This document shows positions 35,417 to 45,243 of a stretch of 64,000 bases of DNA, in pieces. The number at the start of each line of letters is the position of its first letter. Position 1 is the first letter of the stretch. Position numbers and translations under genes: made by a program. This stretch comes from JADJPG01 sp964491875. Its GTDB lineage: Bacteria; Verrucomicrobiota; Verrucomicrobiia; Limisphaerales; JADJPG01. The notes under the pieces are model-generated. The model had not been told where the DNA came from. It was given only the letters and a program-made list of their open reading frames with translations, and made no database searches. The DNA lies in contig CAZBIC010000016.1 of NCBI GenBank assembly GCA_964491875.1, positions 1-64,000 on the forward strand, given 5' to 3'.

Positions 35417-35905
35417 TCACGGCAGTCCGAAGTACTCGAACACCGCTTTTGATCGACCATAAATCAGGTGCTCGAACATCTGTGCCCGTTCGCACACAGC
35501 GTTCATTGACGTGAAGTCGCGACTGAGGAATTCCAGCAGTTCGATTGGCTCGTACTGGACCTGCACCTGTGGGCTGTCGTCTACTTTGATGGCGATCATG
35601 GACTTCATGCAGCACATGGTCATTGTCCTGAGCGTGTCCACATCGAGACTGCAAAAATACAGCCAGTAAGGCCACGCATCATGGAAAGCGGAGTAGAAGC
35701 GGCGTATCTCCGGGATAGTGTGGATTTCTCTCGGGTCGTCGTCGTAGCCGTCCACACAGAGCACCATGCTGCCCATCATCTCGCGGAGACGACGGCCGGT
35801 GGGCAACTTGTCCGGCGCGTGCAGCTTCAAGAAATGGGAAAAGTCGCCGCGCTCCACTTTTGACCGGCTGAACTGGTAGAAAATCAAGTCGCTGCCCATT
35901 GCCAT
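35417..35905 (-). CDS. Hypothetical protein, divergent to TPR-peptidase
   Basis: 162 residues. An ATG at 35905 and one at 35899 are both possible starts. The text GSDLIFYQFSRSKVERGDFSHFLKLHAPDKLP, PEIRRFYSAFHDAWPYWLYFCSL and LLEFLSRDFTSMNAVCERAQMFEHLIYG is well-behaved and alpha-helical, with several Cys and aromatic residues. There is no signal peptide. I recognise no domain. It is divergent from the TPR-HELIH gene with about 100 bp between, so the two may share a control region and act together. Confidence 0.6.
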   Translation of the reverse strand: MAMGSDLIFYQFSRSKVERGDFSHFLKLHAPDKLPTGRRLREMMGSMVLCVDGYDDDPREIHTIPEIRRFYSAFHDAWPYWLYFCSLDVDTLRTMTMCCMKSMIAIKVDDSPQVQVQYEPIELLEFLSRDFTSMNAVCERAQMFEHLIYGRSKAVFEYFGLP

Positions 35906-36006
35906 TCGAGTTTACACGGGCTGCGCTCCGACGCGACCCGATTCATCTGCCGTAGCATTGGAAGGGTCTTTCGCTCTGCGCGCTGATTCTATAGCCTCTA
36001 ACACAG

Positions 36007-37977
36007 ATGAACGTGGTCACTATCGCCATCGCCGATCTCTTCGATTTCGACGGTCAGACGGCTCCAGCCGTCCGGCCTGGCGATGAGGTCATTTCGGCGA
36101 TGGTCAAACGTCAGTTCGCATTCCTGCCCCAACCGCTCCAGATCAAGATTTCGGACACGTCGGTCACTGTATCATTTCCAATGGAATCTGTGACTGCACA
36201 CCAAGAAGCCTCGCGGCTTGCCGAGCGGGCCGGAAAGCAGGCGGCAGCGGGTGAGTTTACCAAGGCGATTTCAGTCCTGAAGCGCGTCCTCGATCTGCAA
36301 CCCGCCTTTCATCAGGCCCGCCGCGATCTCGCTATGTCCTGCATGGAAGTTGGAGACATCGAAGGCGCGAAAAATCACCTCATTGAGGTATTGCGTTTGA
36401 ATCCCGGCGACGCATGGAGTTGGGTAGTGCTGGGGAATATCTACGCCAAGGAGCCAAAGGATTGGCCGACCGCCGAGAAATTTCTACGTCGCGCCTTGGA
36501 AATCACGCCTGACGACCCGTGGGCATTGAATGGTCTTGCGACCATCGCGGGACAACGCGGCCAGACGAACGAGGCCGTGCGGTTGTTCCGTCAGGCGAGT
36601 AAATCCAACCCTGAACTACCCAACGCACATTACGGCCTGGGAGTTGCCTATCACCGCAGCAATCAACCAGACCTCGCCCTCGCGGCCTTGGACGATCTCT
36701 TCGCAAAAGCCAGGATGCAGGATGCCCGTTCGCGTCCAGTTTTCGAGCAGGCTCGAAACCTATACGCAGAACTTCAAAGCGCACGAGCGGAACGAGATCA
36801 TCCCGAGGCATTCAAGGTGGTCGAGAACCTGCGGGCGGAGTTGGAACAAACATCCGGGTACTCGGTGCGGATTACTGAGGGCGAGTTCAAAGACACCACC
36901 GCCGCCGTCATCCAAATGGCATGGAAGCAGAATAGCGACTTCCATCTAATTACCTTGCGAAAGTCCCTGCCCGAATTCCTGCGGGTACACTTTCTGGCCC
37001 ACGAACTGATTCACTTGCAACTGGAGACGGAAGCGCGAAGCGCCAACAAGAACCGATTCTTCATCACGACGGACAAGACAGAGTCGGCTGCCGCGCAGCG
37101 AATCCAAGGCAATCTCCGAAAGTTTCAGAAGCGTGGCTACTCCGAGGCCGCAATCCAGGATCTGGTCAAGCTGTGGGTACGCGGGACGGCAAATTTCCTC
37201 TTCAACTGTCCGCTCGACATGATTATCGAGACGCGACTCCGGGAACGAATGCCGGTGCTTGCAGCCGCTCAGTTTGTTTCGGCACGGATGACGACATTCG
37301 AGGCGTTGAAATCGAACACCAACACGGAAGTCCGCGAGACAACTCCGCCGTTGGTCATGCGAGCCTCCCTGGCGCTCAACGGCGCTTACGCGCTTTTTCT
37401 GGACCACTTGTTTCGGGGTGCGACGAGTTACGCCGCTAATTATCAGCGCGAGGAGTCTTTCGCTCTCGCTCAGCGAATCTTCCGGCATTGGCAGAGCCGA
37501 TCTCCAACCATCGTCCCAGGTGACGAGTATGTGTTGGTTGCTGAGTTCGCCGACATGCTTGGCCTGCGTGGCTGGTTCGACTGGCGTATCGATCCGGGCA
37601 CACACGAGGTCACTGCAACGCCGCCAAAAGAAGGAACCACCAACCTGGAACTGCTGCGAACGAAGCAGCCAGCGGCTGTCCACTACCTTCTGGACGCACT
37701 GAAGCGATACGACAAGCTAACGGTGGAAAAGATTCGCGAAATTGCTTTCGAGATCGGGATGATTGGTCAGAACGGCTTGGACTACGCCTCGCCGGACCAC
37801 AAATACGTTCTGAAGTCGCTGCCTGACGAGAAGTTCAGTGGACTGCACCTGATGTGCCTAATGTTCGCTGGCTTCAAACGCATCGCGCCGGAGCACGATC
37901 TGCACATGGACTTGGAGGAGCCGTTCCTCACCGCGCTGGAGATGTTTCAGCACGGGGCGAAGGGCAGTGAGGAGTAA
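36007..37977 (+). CDS. TPR-repeat protein with HELIH metallopeptidase motif
   Basis: 656 residues. Residues about 60-245 are tetratricopeptide repeats (ASRLAERAGKQAAAGEFTKA; NPGDAWSWVVLGNIYAKEP; NAHYGLGVAYHRSNQPDLAL). Around residue 330 the text VHFLAHELIHLQLETEA contains HExxH (HELIH), the zinc site of gluzincin/IrrE-like peptidases. The remaining ~300 residues are helical. It may be a protease recognising a partner through its TPR half. Peptidase genes next to defence systems are known, and this one lies just upstream of the 26-kb defence array, convergent with its last gene (71 bp gap). The substrate is unknown and the third zinc ligand is not certain. Confidence 0.65.
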   Translation: MNVVTIAIADLFDFDGQTAPAVRPGDEVISAMVKRQFAFLPQPLQIKISDTSVTVSFPMESVTAHQEASRLAERAGKQAAAGEFTKAISVLKRVLDLQPAFHQARRDLAMSCMEVGDIEGAKNHLIEVLRLNPGDAWSWVVLGNIYAKEPKDWPTAEKFLRRALEITPDDPWALNGLATIAGQRGQTNEAVRLFRQASKSNPELPNAHYGLGVAYHRSNQPDLALAALDDLFAKARMQDARSRPVFEQARNLYAELQSARAERDHPEAFKVVENLRAELEQTSGYSVRITEGEFKDTTAAVIQMAWKQNSDFHLITLRKSLPEFLRVHFLAHELIHLQLETEARSANKNRFFITTDKTESAAAQRIQGNLRKFQKRGYSEAAIQDLVKLWVRGTANFLFNCPLDMIIETRLRERMPVLAAAQFVSARMTTFEALKSNTNTEVRETTPPLVMRASLALNGAYALFLDHLFRGATSYAANYQREESFALAQRIFRHWQSRSPTIVPGDEYVLVAEFADMLGLRGWFDWRIDPGTHEVTATPPKEGTTNLELLRTKQPAAVHYLLDALKRYDKLTVEKIREIAFEIGMIGQNGLDYASPDHKYVLKSLPDEKFSGLHLMCLMFAGFKRIAPEHDLHMDLEEPFLTALEMFQHGAKGSEE

Positions 37978-38048
37978 CGCCGGACAAATTCTTCTTGCGG
38001 AGCGATTCGGAGAGGGTCGGATTCAAGGTCAAGCTGACCGTCGCGGTT

Positions 38049-41000
38049 TCATTCCACACCCTCACCCCGCGATTCCTGCGACCATGTTTTCACGCGCTGG
38101 ACGCAGGCGGGCATCTCATCCCTCAACTGGTAAACCCAAAACCGCATGACATCCCACCCCAGTTCGATCAGGCGCATGTTACGGAGTTGGTCGCGGCGAA
38201 GCAGTTCGCCATTCCAGTCCCGGTGATACCGTTCCCCATCGACCTCGATGTTTAGCTTCTTGCCGCCACTGTAGAGCGCGAAATCCAACAGAAACTTCTC
38301 CTCGGCGTATTGAGGAATTGGACGAAGCCCCGCTTCCCACAACTGCCGATAGAACACACGCTCCCAATCTGAGACAAGCTCGGGCCTGGCAACCTTCGGG
38401 TAATCAGGACCAGAGACCGTCCCGGCTGCACTGCCGGAGTGTTGATTTGGGTTCCGACCAAGGTTCTCGACGTAATTGGCGAAAGCCGCCAAGTAGGTGA
38501 CACCAGCGTTCTTCGCTGCGGCAGGATCGCCGACGACGATCAATGCCGCCCTGGCACGGGTGATTGCCACGTTGAACAGGTTGTCGCTTCGTTTCAGGAA
38601 GCCGACTGCACCATCAGCGATACCCTTGGAAACCACCGGCGAAAAAATTATCACGTCCCGCTCATCTCCTTGGAATTTGTGAACAGTGTCGATCAGCAGC
38701 TCCAACTTGTTAAGCAGCAGGCTGGCATGTGGGTGCGCGTTGACCAGGTCGCGTATCCGGTTTGCCTGAGCGCGGAATGGAGTGACTACGCCAACTGTGC
38801 CGTTGTAACCCTGCTGGATGCCCAACCGCTCCAACTCTCTCACTACGGCCTTGGCCTCTATTTCGTTGAGTGCGCCGCTTCCGGGGCGAACCACCCCGCC
38901 CTGCACTGGCACCCACCGCACCGTTGGCGTATCTGGCGCAGGACGGCGCAGGCGATCATAATTGGTCGCGATTCGGAGCCGCCCTTCGTAGAAGTGTTGG
39001 TTTGAAAACTCAATAATATCGGCGTGCGAACGATGATGATCGCGCAGCATGACGATGTCCTCTTGACCACACAGGGGACTGGCGAGATCAAAAAGCGAGT
39101 TCTCGGAATAAGCCCACTTCGCGCAGCCTTCATCCAAACCATGCTTGTGCAAAAGTTCCCGGTCGCGTCGTGGAGGAATGGCGCTGATGTGGCGCAGTTG
39201 TTTCGGATCACCGATGATGACCGCTGCCTTTGCCCGGAACAGCAAGGGCAGTGCAGAGGCAATATCGCACTGGCTGGCCTCGTCGATTACGACCAGATCA
39301 AAAAAGCCAGGTTCGAGCGGAACTCGTCCCCTCGTGGAAAGTGACGTAACGGCCCAGCACGAAAGCATGTTCACCAACGAAGGGAACAACTTGTAGTATT
39401 GGGCGAAGACATGCCGTCCCGCCCGTTGATTGGCGTCATCGCTTTGAACCAGCAGCCGCAGCACAGCGGAAAACTCACCGAGCAGGTGCCGATCATCTGC
39501 CGACAAGCGCGCTGGAGCGAGGCGCAGCCAGTATTCCCAAAGCCGCAGGGAAGCCGTGGCCAGCTTTTCTCGCTGTTGGGCGATGTTCTGCCAGATGTCT
39601 TCCAGTTTAGTGGCACTCGATAGCATCCCCAGCTTGTGGGAGTATTCACCAATTTGCCTGATGGCCTGAATCCGGCTCTCGACATCGGTCAAAAAATCAT
39701 GCCAAGCCTGGATTTCTGAATCGAGATTAGGTCGTGCTGGTTGCGGCAAGCCAAGGTCAGTGAAAGCTACTTGGACCGTATCGTTGGCAGCGCTCACCTG
39801 GTCGAAGCGTTTGGCACGGTGGGCAAACCAGAACAGCCGCGTCAAAAAATCCTGCTGCTTGAGAGTGGCGGCATTGACGACGGTCCTCAGTTTATCCAAG
39901 CCCTTCTGGGCAGCCGCGACATCGACCGTGCGGAATGACTGAAAAAGAGGGGCACCTAGTTGGCCGCGCAGCGGCTCCACTTTCTGTTCTAGCAGATCAA
40001 GATCGTTTCGTAGATTGATCGTCCCTTGTGCAGACTTTTGCAGTTCCGCGATCTTCGCCATAGTCTGACCGAAGTCCTTCTCTGCCTCCTGATGGTTGAA
40101 GTGATCCTCCTGCGTGGCCCGACTAGCCAAAAGCGCGGTCAGATATTCCGTGAGCTTCGATTGATACTCGCCCCGCCCAAGGCGCAGGAGAATTGGACGT
40201 GGACCCAGATTGTTCACCCTGGCTTCAACGACATCCACGGCCTTGTTGTTCTTGCTGGCGAACAACACACGCTTCCCCAACTTGGCCGCGTTGATAAGTA
40301 GGGACGACACGACCTGCGACTTGCCCGTCCCCGGAGGTCCGGTAATGACTGTCAGTGGTCGCGTCAGAGCATGGCTGATTGCCTCCCGCTGCTCACTATT
40401 CAAGGGCAGCGGCTCCAACAGCGTGATGACTTCCGCAGTAGGCGCTGGTGGCAACACAGATTTGTGACCCAGCCACATTCCCAAAACCGTTGACTTGTAT
40501 TGCTCCTCGGAGACCTCCTGAAGTTTGGTCAACTCCTGTTCGAGACCCTTGGTGTAGGGCGATCTTTCACAGCCGAATACAACACAGCGGTTGTAGATAC
40601 CTTCAGCGTCCAGCTTGGAGAGTGGTTCACCACCCGACATCTGGCTTGGGTTGATCGGTTCCTTCCAGTCCCAGTCCTCTCGAATCTGGACAAGCCGACC
40701 AACCACTTCATCGAAATCCGGTGCGGCAGATTCGCCAAGCCCAAGTTCCTCCGCCAGCTTCGCAGCCTCTTCCATTACGAATGCGTCGTTGCCGATGGCG
40801 AGACTCTTGATCACAGAGAAGTTGATCGTTGGCGTCTCCTCTGACAGCACCGGCATCTGCCCTGGACGAAGGGCCTCATCATTGAATCCAAATAGGAACA
40901 CCGGCTCTAGGAAAAATCCCTCCCAGCCGTTGGCTGACTTGTGCTTTCTCAGTCTGACCGGGTAGCCGATGTAGGGCACCTTCCGCTCCCGGTCACTTCG

Positions 41001-41408
41001 CAGCCGGTGAAACAGATTATCGACTCCTTGGAATGCCGTGACTGGCTGGTCAGTCACAATGCCGGGAATCTCGGGCAGTTCGACGTAATCAAGAGCGTAT
41101 TGAGAACGCGCAAAAATCCGCACTCCGGCCTCGTCATCCAGACTGAGGCATTCCAGGTAATACCGGCACAATCGGCCCAGCGCGGTCATTTGCTTCGGGG
41201 CCTGCTGGGCGTGCGTAGAGTTTGGCGCTGATTTTTCGACGATGAACCATCGGTAAGCGTTATCCTGACGGGTCAGCCCTCGATTCTGGAGCTTCCATAG
41301 CATCGAATTTACCTCGGTCTTGTCGGCGTTCAGACGATTTGCGACCTCGCGCCCTTTGAGACCAGGCTGGCCTTTCAACACATTCAGGATGTCGCTTTCA
41401 GATGGCAT
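38049..41408 (-). CDS. SF1 helicase with C-terminal DUF559/Vsr-like nuclease domain
   Basis: About 1119 residues from ATG 41408 (a TTG at 41441 is less likely). An N-terminal winged-helix-like segment (SDILNVLKGQPGLKGREVANRL) is followed by the helicase core: Walker A TGPPGTGKSQ (about 357-364) and Walker B VVIDEASQCD, the DExx form of AAA_11/12 Upf1-like SF1 enzymes; DTVHKFQGDERDVIIFSPVV and NLFNVAITRARAAL are motifs of the second RecA domain. The final ~90 residues (FLLDFALYSGGKKLNIEVDGERYHRDW ... LRNMRLIELGWDVMRFW) are a DUF559/Vsr-type endonuclease with D and E-x-D. It follows the RT-nitrilase gene by 19 bp and probably ends the operon. A role in phage defence is inferred from context. 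Confidence 0.82.
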   Translation of the reverse strand: MPSESDILNVLKGQPGLKGREVANRLNADKTEVNSMLWKLQNRGLTRQDNAYRWFIVEKSAPNSTHAQQAPKQMTALGRLCRYYLECLSLDDEAGVRIFARSQYALDYVELPEIPGIVTDQPVTAFQGVDNLFHRLRSDRERKVPYIGYPVRLRKHKSANGWEGFFLEPVFLFGFNDEALRPGQMPVLSEETPTINFSVIKSLAIGNDAFVMEEAAKLAEELGLGESAAPDFDEVVGRLVQIREDWDWKEPINPSQMSGGEPLSKLDAEGIYNRCVVFGCERSPYTKGLEQELTKLQEVSEEQYKSTVLGMWLGHKSVLPPAPTAEVITLLEPLPLNSEQREAISHALTRPLTVITGPPGTGKSQVVSSLLINAAKLGKRVLFASKNNKAVDVVEARVNNLGPRPILLRLGRGEYQSKLTEYLTALLASRATQEDHFNHQEAEKDFGQTMAKIAELQKSAQGTINLRNDLDLLEQKVEPLRGQLGAPLFQSFRTVDVAAAQKGLDKLRTVVNAATLKQQDFLTRLFWFAHRAKRFDQVSAANDTVQVAFTDLGLPQPARPNLDSEIQAWHDFLTDVESRIQAIRQIGEYSHKLGMLSSATKLEDIWQNIAQQREKLATASLRLWEYWLRLAPARLSADDRHLLGEFSAVLRLLVQSDDANQRAGRHVFAQYYKLFPSLVNMLSCWAVTSLSTRGRVPLEPGFFDLVVIDEASQCDIASALPLLFRAKAAVIIGDPKQLRHISAIPPRRDRELLHKHGLDEGCAKWAYSENSLFDLASPLCGQEDIVMLRDHHRSHADIIEFSNQHFYEGRLRIATNYDRLRRPAPDTPTVRWVPVQGGVVRPGSGALNEIEAKAVVRELERLGIQQGYNGTVGVVTPFRAQANRIRDLVNAHPHASLLLNKLELLIDTVHKFQGDERDVIIFSPVVSKGIADGAVGFLKRSDNLFNVAITRARAALIVVGDPAAAKNAGVTYLAAFANYVENLGRNPNQHSGSAAGTVSGPDYPKVARPELVSDWERVFYRQLWEAGLRPIPQYAEEKFLLDFALYSGGKKLNIEVDGERYHRDWNGELLRRDQLRNMRLIELGWDVMRFWVYQLRDEMPACVQRVKTWSQESRGEGVE

Positions 41409-41427
41409 GTGATTCGCCAGTATCGCC

Positions 41428-44400
41428 TTATGGATTCCCAAATCCGTGTCGGGTTACACCGGCAGGCGGCGTGTCCAAGTCACGTCCAGCCCGATATTGA
41501 TCCAATTCAATCTCCAGGAATGTGATCGCCGCCTGCGCGTTCCCGTGGTGGTGAAAAATCGTTCGCATGTGCCTGTTCTCGAATGGGGCTTGTGCTGTGG
41601 AACCTCCGAACTCACCGGTGTTGCAGAGGATCACATGCTGGAACATGTGGTAGTGGAGAGCTGCGACCATCGTGTCGAACCTTTGCACTCCGTTGTTCAG
41701 AGCGGGCACGACCCAACTATCGGACAGGTTCCGAAGATCGCTTGCCAAGGCAAGGTCGGTAGCATCATAGCAAATCGATCCCGTAAATGTCCAAATAGGC
41801 GCAGAAAAACCCTGAGCATGAAGTTGAATTAAATGCTGACACGGCCTCCACCGCATCAAATGCGGGACATCGGATTCCGCAGGAGCCAAATGCCATTTGC
41901 CCTGCTTAACTCGTTCCAAACGTAGCCCCCCGGAACTTGATTCTGTCGGTAAGAGCCAGACGCCTGCGTTTACAAGCGGCTGAACTGGGTCATTCAACAG
42001 ACGGTGGTAGATCAAACCTGCGAAGACCATGCAACGGTGCTGCCGGGCAAACGGAATTAAGAACGTGTCAACATCATCAACATGCACAGAAAGTTCTGGG
42101 AGAACCAGCAAGTCTAACCGCCCGCCACGGGATTGATGCGTTTCCCGCAGCCTGAGCATTGATGCAAGGGCAGCCAGTGCCGAGGAAAGGTGCTCCCGCT
42201 GATTCTCGCGGTTTGCTTGAAGTCCCAACTCGGGGTCGCCAATCACGTTTCTGTTGAGATCGCCAAGAAGCGTTTGGTGTCCTGGAATAACTGTCTGAAC
42301 GACCGCGACCCTAAACGGTAGATTGGCTGAGTCCGCAGAGCCGTGCGCTTTGAAAGCCCTCAACGTCACTGCATGTGTAATGATTGGCGTGTGTGAACTC
42401 TTTCCGTGGACTTGCTTCAGGAACTCTAGTCGCTGATTAACACATTTGAGCACCGCTTCCTTGGAGGGGTTTTCGCTAAGGCCAGTCTCATCAGCCTCAA
42501 GTGCGAAGCCTGGCCATGCCAGAAGTCTGGACAACAGGGCGCAGAACCAGCTTGAGACCGGCAGCCAGTCTGGACCCAAACCCAATCGTCCATTGAACAA
42601 ACCGTAACGCCTTCGATACCAATGGGAGCGATAGGGTTGGTATCGCGGAAATCCAGGCTTTCTCTGCGAATGTGTCGTCGCAGTAAAATCCAGACGCCCC
42701 ACGACCAGTGCCCGGAGGATTTGACCGGCCCGGAATCTCCATTGGTCGCTCTGCTGTAACCATGAAGGCGTAGCATAGGCAGGAACGTCGGAGAATGCCG
42801 GGATGTTCCGCTGAACCGTGAACCGTCCCTCCAAGAATTGCGGCCCGTTCGTTCTAAGTGAATCCCAATCAGCCGTGATATTCACTGTCCACGGTGTCAT
42901 CTGTCCCTCGAACTGCGGATCTTGCTGAAGTATCTGGCTGAGAAACTTCAGGGCTAGGAATTCGTGCTGGAACGGATTTATTGGACTGGCCGACACCTGC
43001 GCGACTGAGCGCGTCACTTGGCTGCCAACAACCGGCGGAGACACTGGCACCTCCAGTGCCTGAGAGATGCCGATGCCATAAGCGGCAAAAAGATGACGAA
43101 AATGTTCCTGGGCTGTAGGTTCGAGAAAAACCCATAGGCGCTCCGCCGAGCCGACATCTTCTTCGAGCAATATCTTTACTACATCTGCGCTCCGGTTGTC
43201 ACCGAGTGGATCATTGAGCCATCCCGCCAGCCGATAGAGCGACGAAGTTTCCTCGTTATCGAAGCAGCCTGCTGCAAGAGCGAACTGGACAATCTCTCCA
43301 GCGGTCTTGACTGGAATGCCGCCATGCAAAAACTCATGGAGAACGAGATAATGTCGCCATTCAGGACGTTTGCTCTTCTTTCCATCAATGCCCGATACTC
43401 GGCCCGTCGCTGCTAGGAGCAGCAACGCCTGCTGCACCAAATACCACGGCATTTGCGCTCGCGCCCCAACGACCTCCGCTGCAAGTGTGGCAAACAGTTG
43501 TTGCACTTTTTGAGGATCGGCCGTTGCCGGTAATTGAGAACGTTCAACACTCAGACCAAGCTCTGTGGCTGCGGCCTTGAACAGCTCAGCCGCGCAGTAT
43601 TCAGCTACACGTCTTGCGCTTCCTCTGCTTTTTGCCTCGATGATGTGGGGTCGAATGAGGTCGATGATCTTTTGTGCCGCTGCGGGATCAGCATTAAGTT
43701 CGAGTGAAATGCGGAGGAGGCGCACGTTGGATGGATCTTTGGCCCATCGCCAAATTAGGCGTTGCGCAAAGTAGGCGGCTCGATGGTCGAGATGTGCTCT
43801 GGACGGAATTGGTCCTGAGTGGCCAGCTTTTGCCTCGGGGGCCATGACGCGCATTGCGCGGAAAGTTTTCTTGAAGCGGTTGGCCGAAAATCGCGCAACG
43901 GTTTCATCCTTCACATCGCGGACTGCCGAGAAAAATGGATCTCCATCCGCTGGCGTATCCCGCTCTCCATTTACCAAAGGCGACTCTTCTGGTTCGGCTG
44001 CAAAAAGCCCTTCGATCATGGTCAATGTTTCACCTCCTCCAGCAAGGTCGATTGCACCAGAAACGCGATGCTGAATCGTTGTCATCGTATCCGAGAATAC
44101 AATGACGCGAGACGCCTCGTTCCTGCCCAGAAGAACGTCAGTTTTGTTCTCGTTAATCAACATCCCTGTTGCGTGCTGGCTCGCAAGCGTTTGGAGGATG
44201 GCCGTCACCTGCTGTTTGAGCGATTCTGAATCAATCGACTTTTCCGCAGGAAGCCTCAGAACGAGTCGGATGTCATCAACGTAGCGACAATAATCCACGA
44301 TGCTCCACCCAGTTCTCTGAGATTGGTGCCGTAAACCCCACACAGCTTGATCAAGGTCGAGGAGGAACAGATTGGCGAAGAAGCCACTGGCAGCGAGGCC

Positions 44401-45219
44401 CTGGGGCAGTGCCATTTCCTCAAACTGCTCGATTTTCGGCGATTGGTTTGAGGCGTATTCTCTGGCCTTCACCACATCCCATTTGTGCCATCGCCAGCAA
44501 AACAAGTTCTGAAAAGCTCGGAAGAATGCGTCGTCTGCCCGGCCGCGAAACAACTTGGTAACTTTCTCGAAGAGAGCCAGAGGTCGAACGCGGTCGTAGA
44601 ATTGGGATAAGTCTGCTTGAACGATTGCCCAGTTCCCTTCGCCTTGAAAATCCTCACGCACGATCTCGTCCGGGCGTCGGATGAACTCTCGGTAGTCATC
44701 AAAATGCCCTCGATAATAGACTGCGTTACCCCACCGGCAACGAAGCGCGTCAGGCTTTTGGTCGCACAACAGTCGATGACCATAACTGACCATGCCTTTT
44801 GTTCTGCATTCGTGCAGCGGCCAGGTGGGATTCCCCTGTGCGGTCTCGACCACATCGGCCATACAGAGGAGAAAGGCGGTTGCCAGTGTCTGGTCACGGA
44901 TCGGCAGATGGGCGAGTGGGCGAAGTTTTTGACGTTCGCCCTTCTTCGGACACCACTCACCGTTGCGAATCTCCCAAGGAGTGCTCTTCGGTGCCAAAAC
45001 GAGGCGGGCCAAACTCGGGCTGATAGACTGGTGATCCTTCAACTCATCCTGTAAGTGTCGAATAGTGAGGGGCAGCCGGGCGTTGGATAAGTCGAGTTCA
45101 AGCACATCGGCATACCAGTTGTGTGCTCGCACGTAATCGTGGGCCTTCTTCCAAGCCTGCACCAAGACATATTCCTGCCGAAGCATGTCGAGGGCAGGTG
45201 TGAGGTTCAACGGAGGCAC
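41428..45219 (-). CDS. Reverse transcriptase fused to C-N hydrolase (nitrilase); class 1 UG/DRT type
   Basis: 1263 residues, GTG start. The RT domain has motif A IVQADLSQFYDRV (D203), motif B LPQGLAASGFFANLFL (about 271) and motif C RYVDDIRL (YVDD at 313-316), so it looks catalytically complete. After a long helical middle region, residues about 985-1245 are a nitrilase-superfamily domain with all three catalytic residues in place: Glu about 1042 (LLVLPELSVH), Lys about 1108 (GKWHLAPAE) and Cys about 1150 (GSICYDATDL). RT-nitrilase fusions are defence-associated RTs (class 1 UG/DRT1-like), which protect against phage; that is published family knowledge. It lies 24 bp after brxL, in the same direction as the BREX genes. 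Which UG group it belongs to is not determined. Confidence 0.88.
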   Translation of the reverse strand: MPPLNLTPALDMLRQEYVLVQAWKKAHDYVRAHNWYADVLELDLSNARLPLTIRHLQDELKDHQSISPSLARLVLAPKSTPWEIRNGEWCPKKGERQKLRPLAHLPIRDQTLATAFLLCMADVVETAQGNPTWPLHECRTKGMVSYGHRLLCDQKPDALRCRWGNAVYYRGHFDDYREFIRRPDEIVREDFQGEGNWAIVQADLSQFYDRVRPLALFEKVTKLFRGRADDAFFRAFQNLFCWRWHKWDVVKAREYASNQSPKIEQFEEMALPQGLAASGFFANLFLLDLDQAVWGLRHQSQRTGWSIVDYCRYVDDIRLVLRLPAEKSIDSESLKQQVTAILQTLASQHATGMLINENKTDVLLGRNEASRVIVFSDTMTTIQHRVSGAIDLAGGGETLTMIEGLFAAEPEESPLVNGERDTPADGDPFFSAVRDVKDETVARFSANRFKKTFRAMRVMAPEAKAGHSGPIPSRAHLDHRAAYFAQRLIWRWAKDPSNVRLLRISLELNADPAAAQKIIDLIRPHIIEAKSRGSARRVAEYCAAELFKAAATELGLSVERSQLPATADPQKVQQLFATLAAEVVGARAQMPWYLVQQALLLLAATGRVSGIDGKKSKRPEWRHYLVLHEFLHGGIPVKTAGEIVQFALAAGCFDNEETSSLYRLAGWLNDPLGDNRSADVVKILLEEDVGSAERLWVFLEPTAQEHFRHLFAAYGIGISQALEVPVSPPVVGSQVTRSVAQVSASPINPFQHEFLALKFLSQILQQDPQFEGQMTPWTVNITADWDSLRTNGPQFLEGRFTVQRNIPAFSDVPAYATPSWLQQSDQWRFRAGQILRALVVGRLDFTATTHSQRKPGFPRYQPYRSHWYRRRYGLFNGRLGLGPDWLPVSSWFCALLSRLLAWPGFALEADETGLSENPSKEAVLKCVNQRLEFLKQVHGKSSHTPIITHAVTLRAFKAHGSADSANLPFRVAVVQTVIPGHQTLLGDLNRNVIGDPELGLQANRENQREHLSSALAALASMLRLRETHQSRGGRLDLLVLPELSVHVDDVDTFLIPFARQHRCMVFAGLIYHRLLNDPVQPLVNAGVWLLPTESSSGGLRLERVKQGKWHLAPAESDVPHLMRWRPCQHLIQLHAQGFSAPIWTFTGSICYDATDLALASDLRNLSDSWVVPALNNGVQRFDTMVAALHYHMFQHVILCNTGEFGGSTAQAPFENRHMRTIFHHHGNAQAAITFLEIELDQYRAGRDLDTPPAGVTRHGFGNP

Positions 45220-45243
45220 GGTTGGTAGCCCATGTCGGAACAG

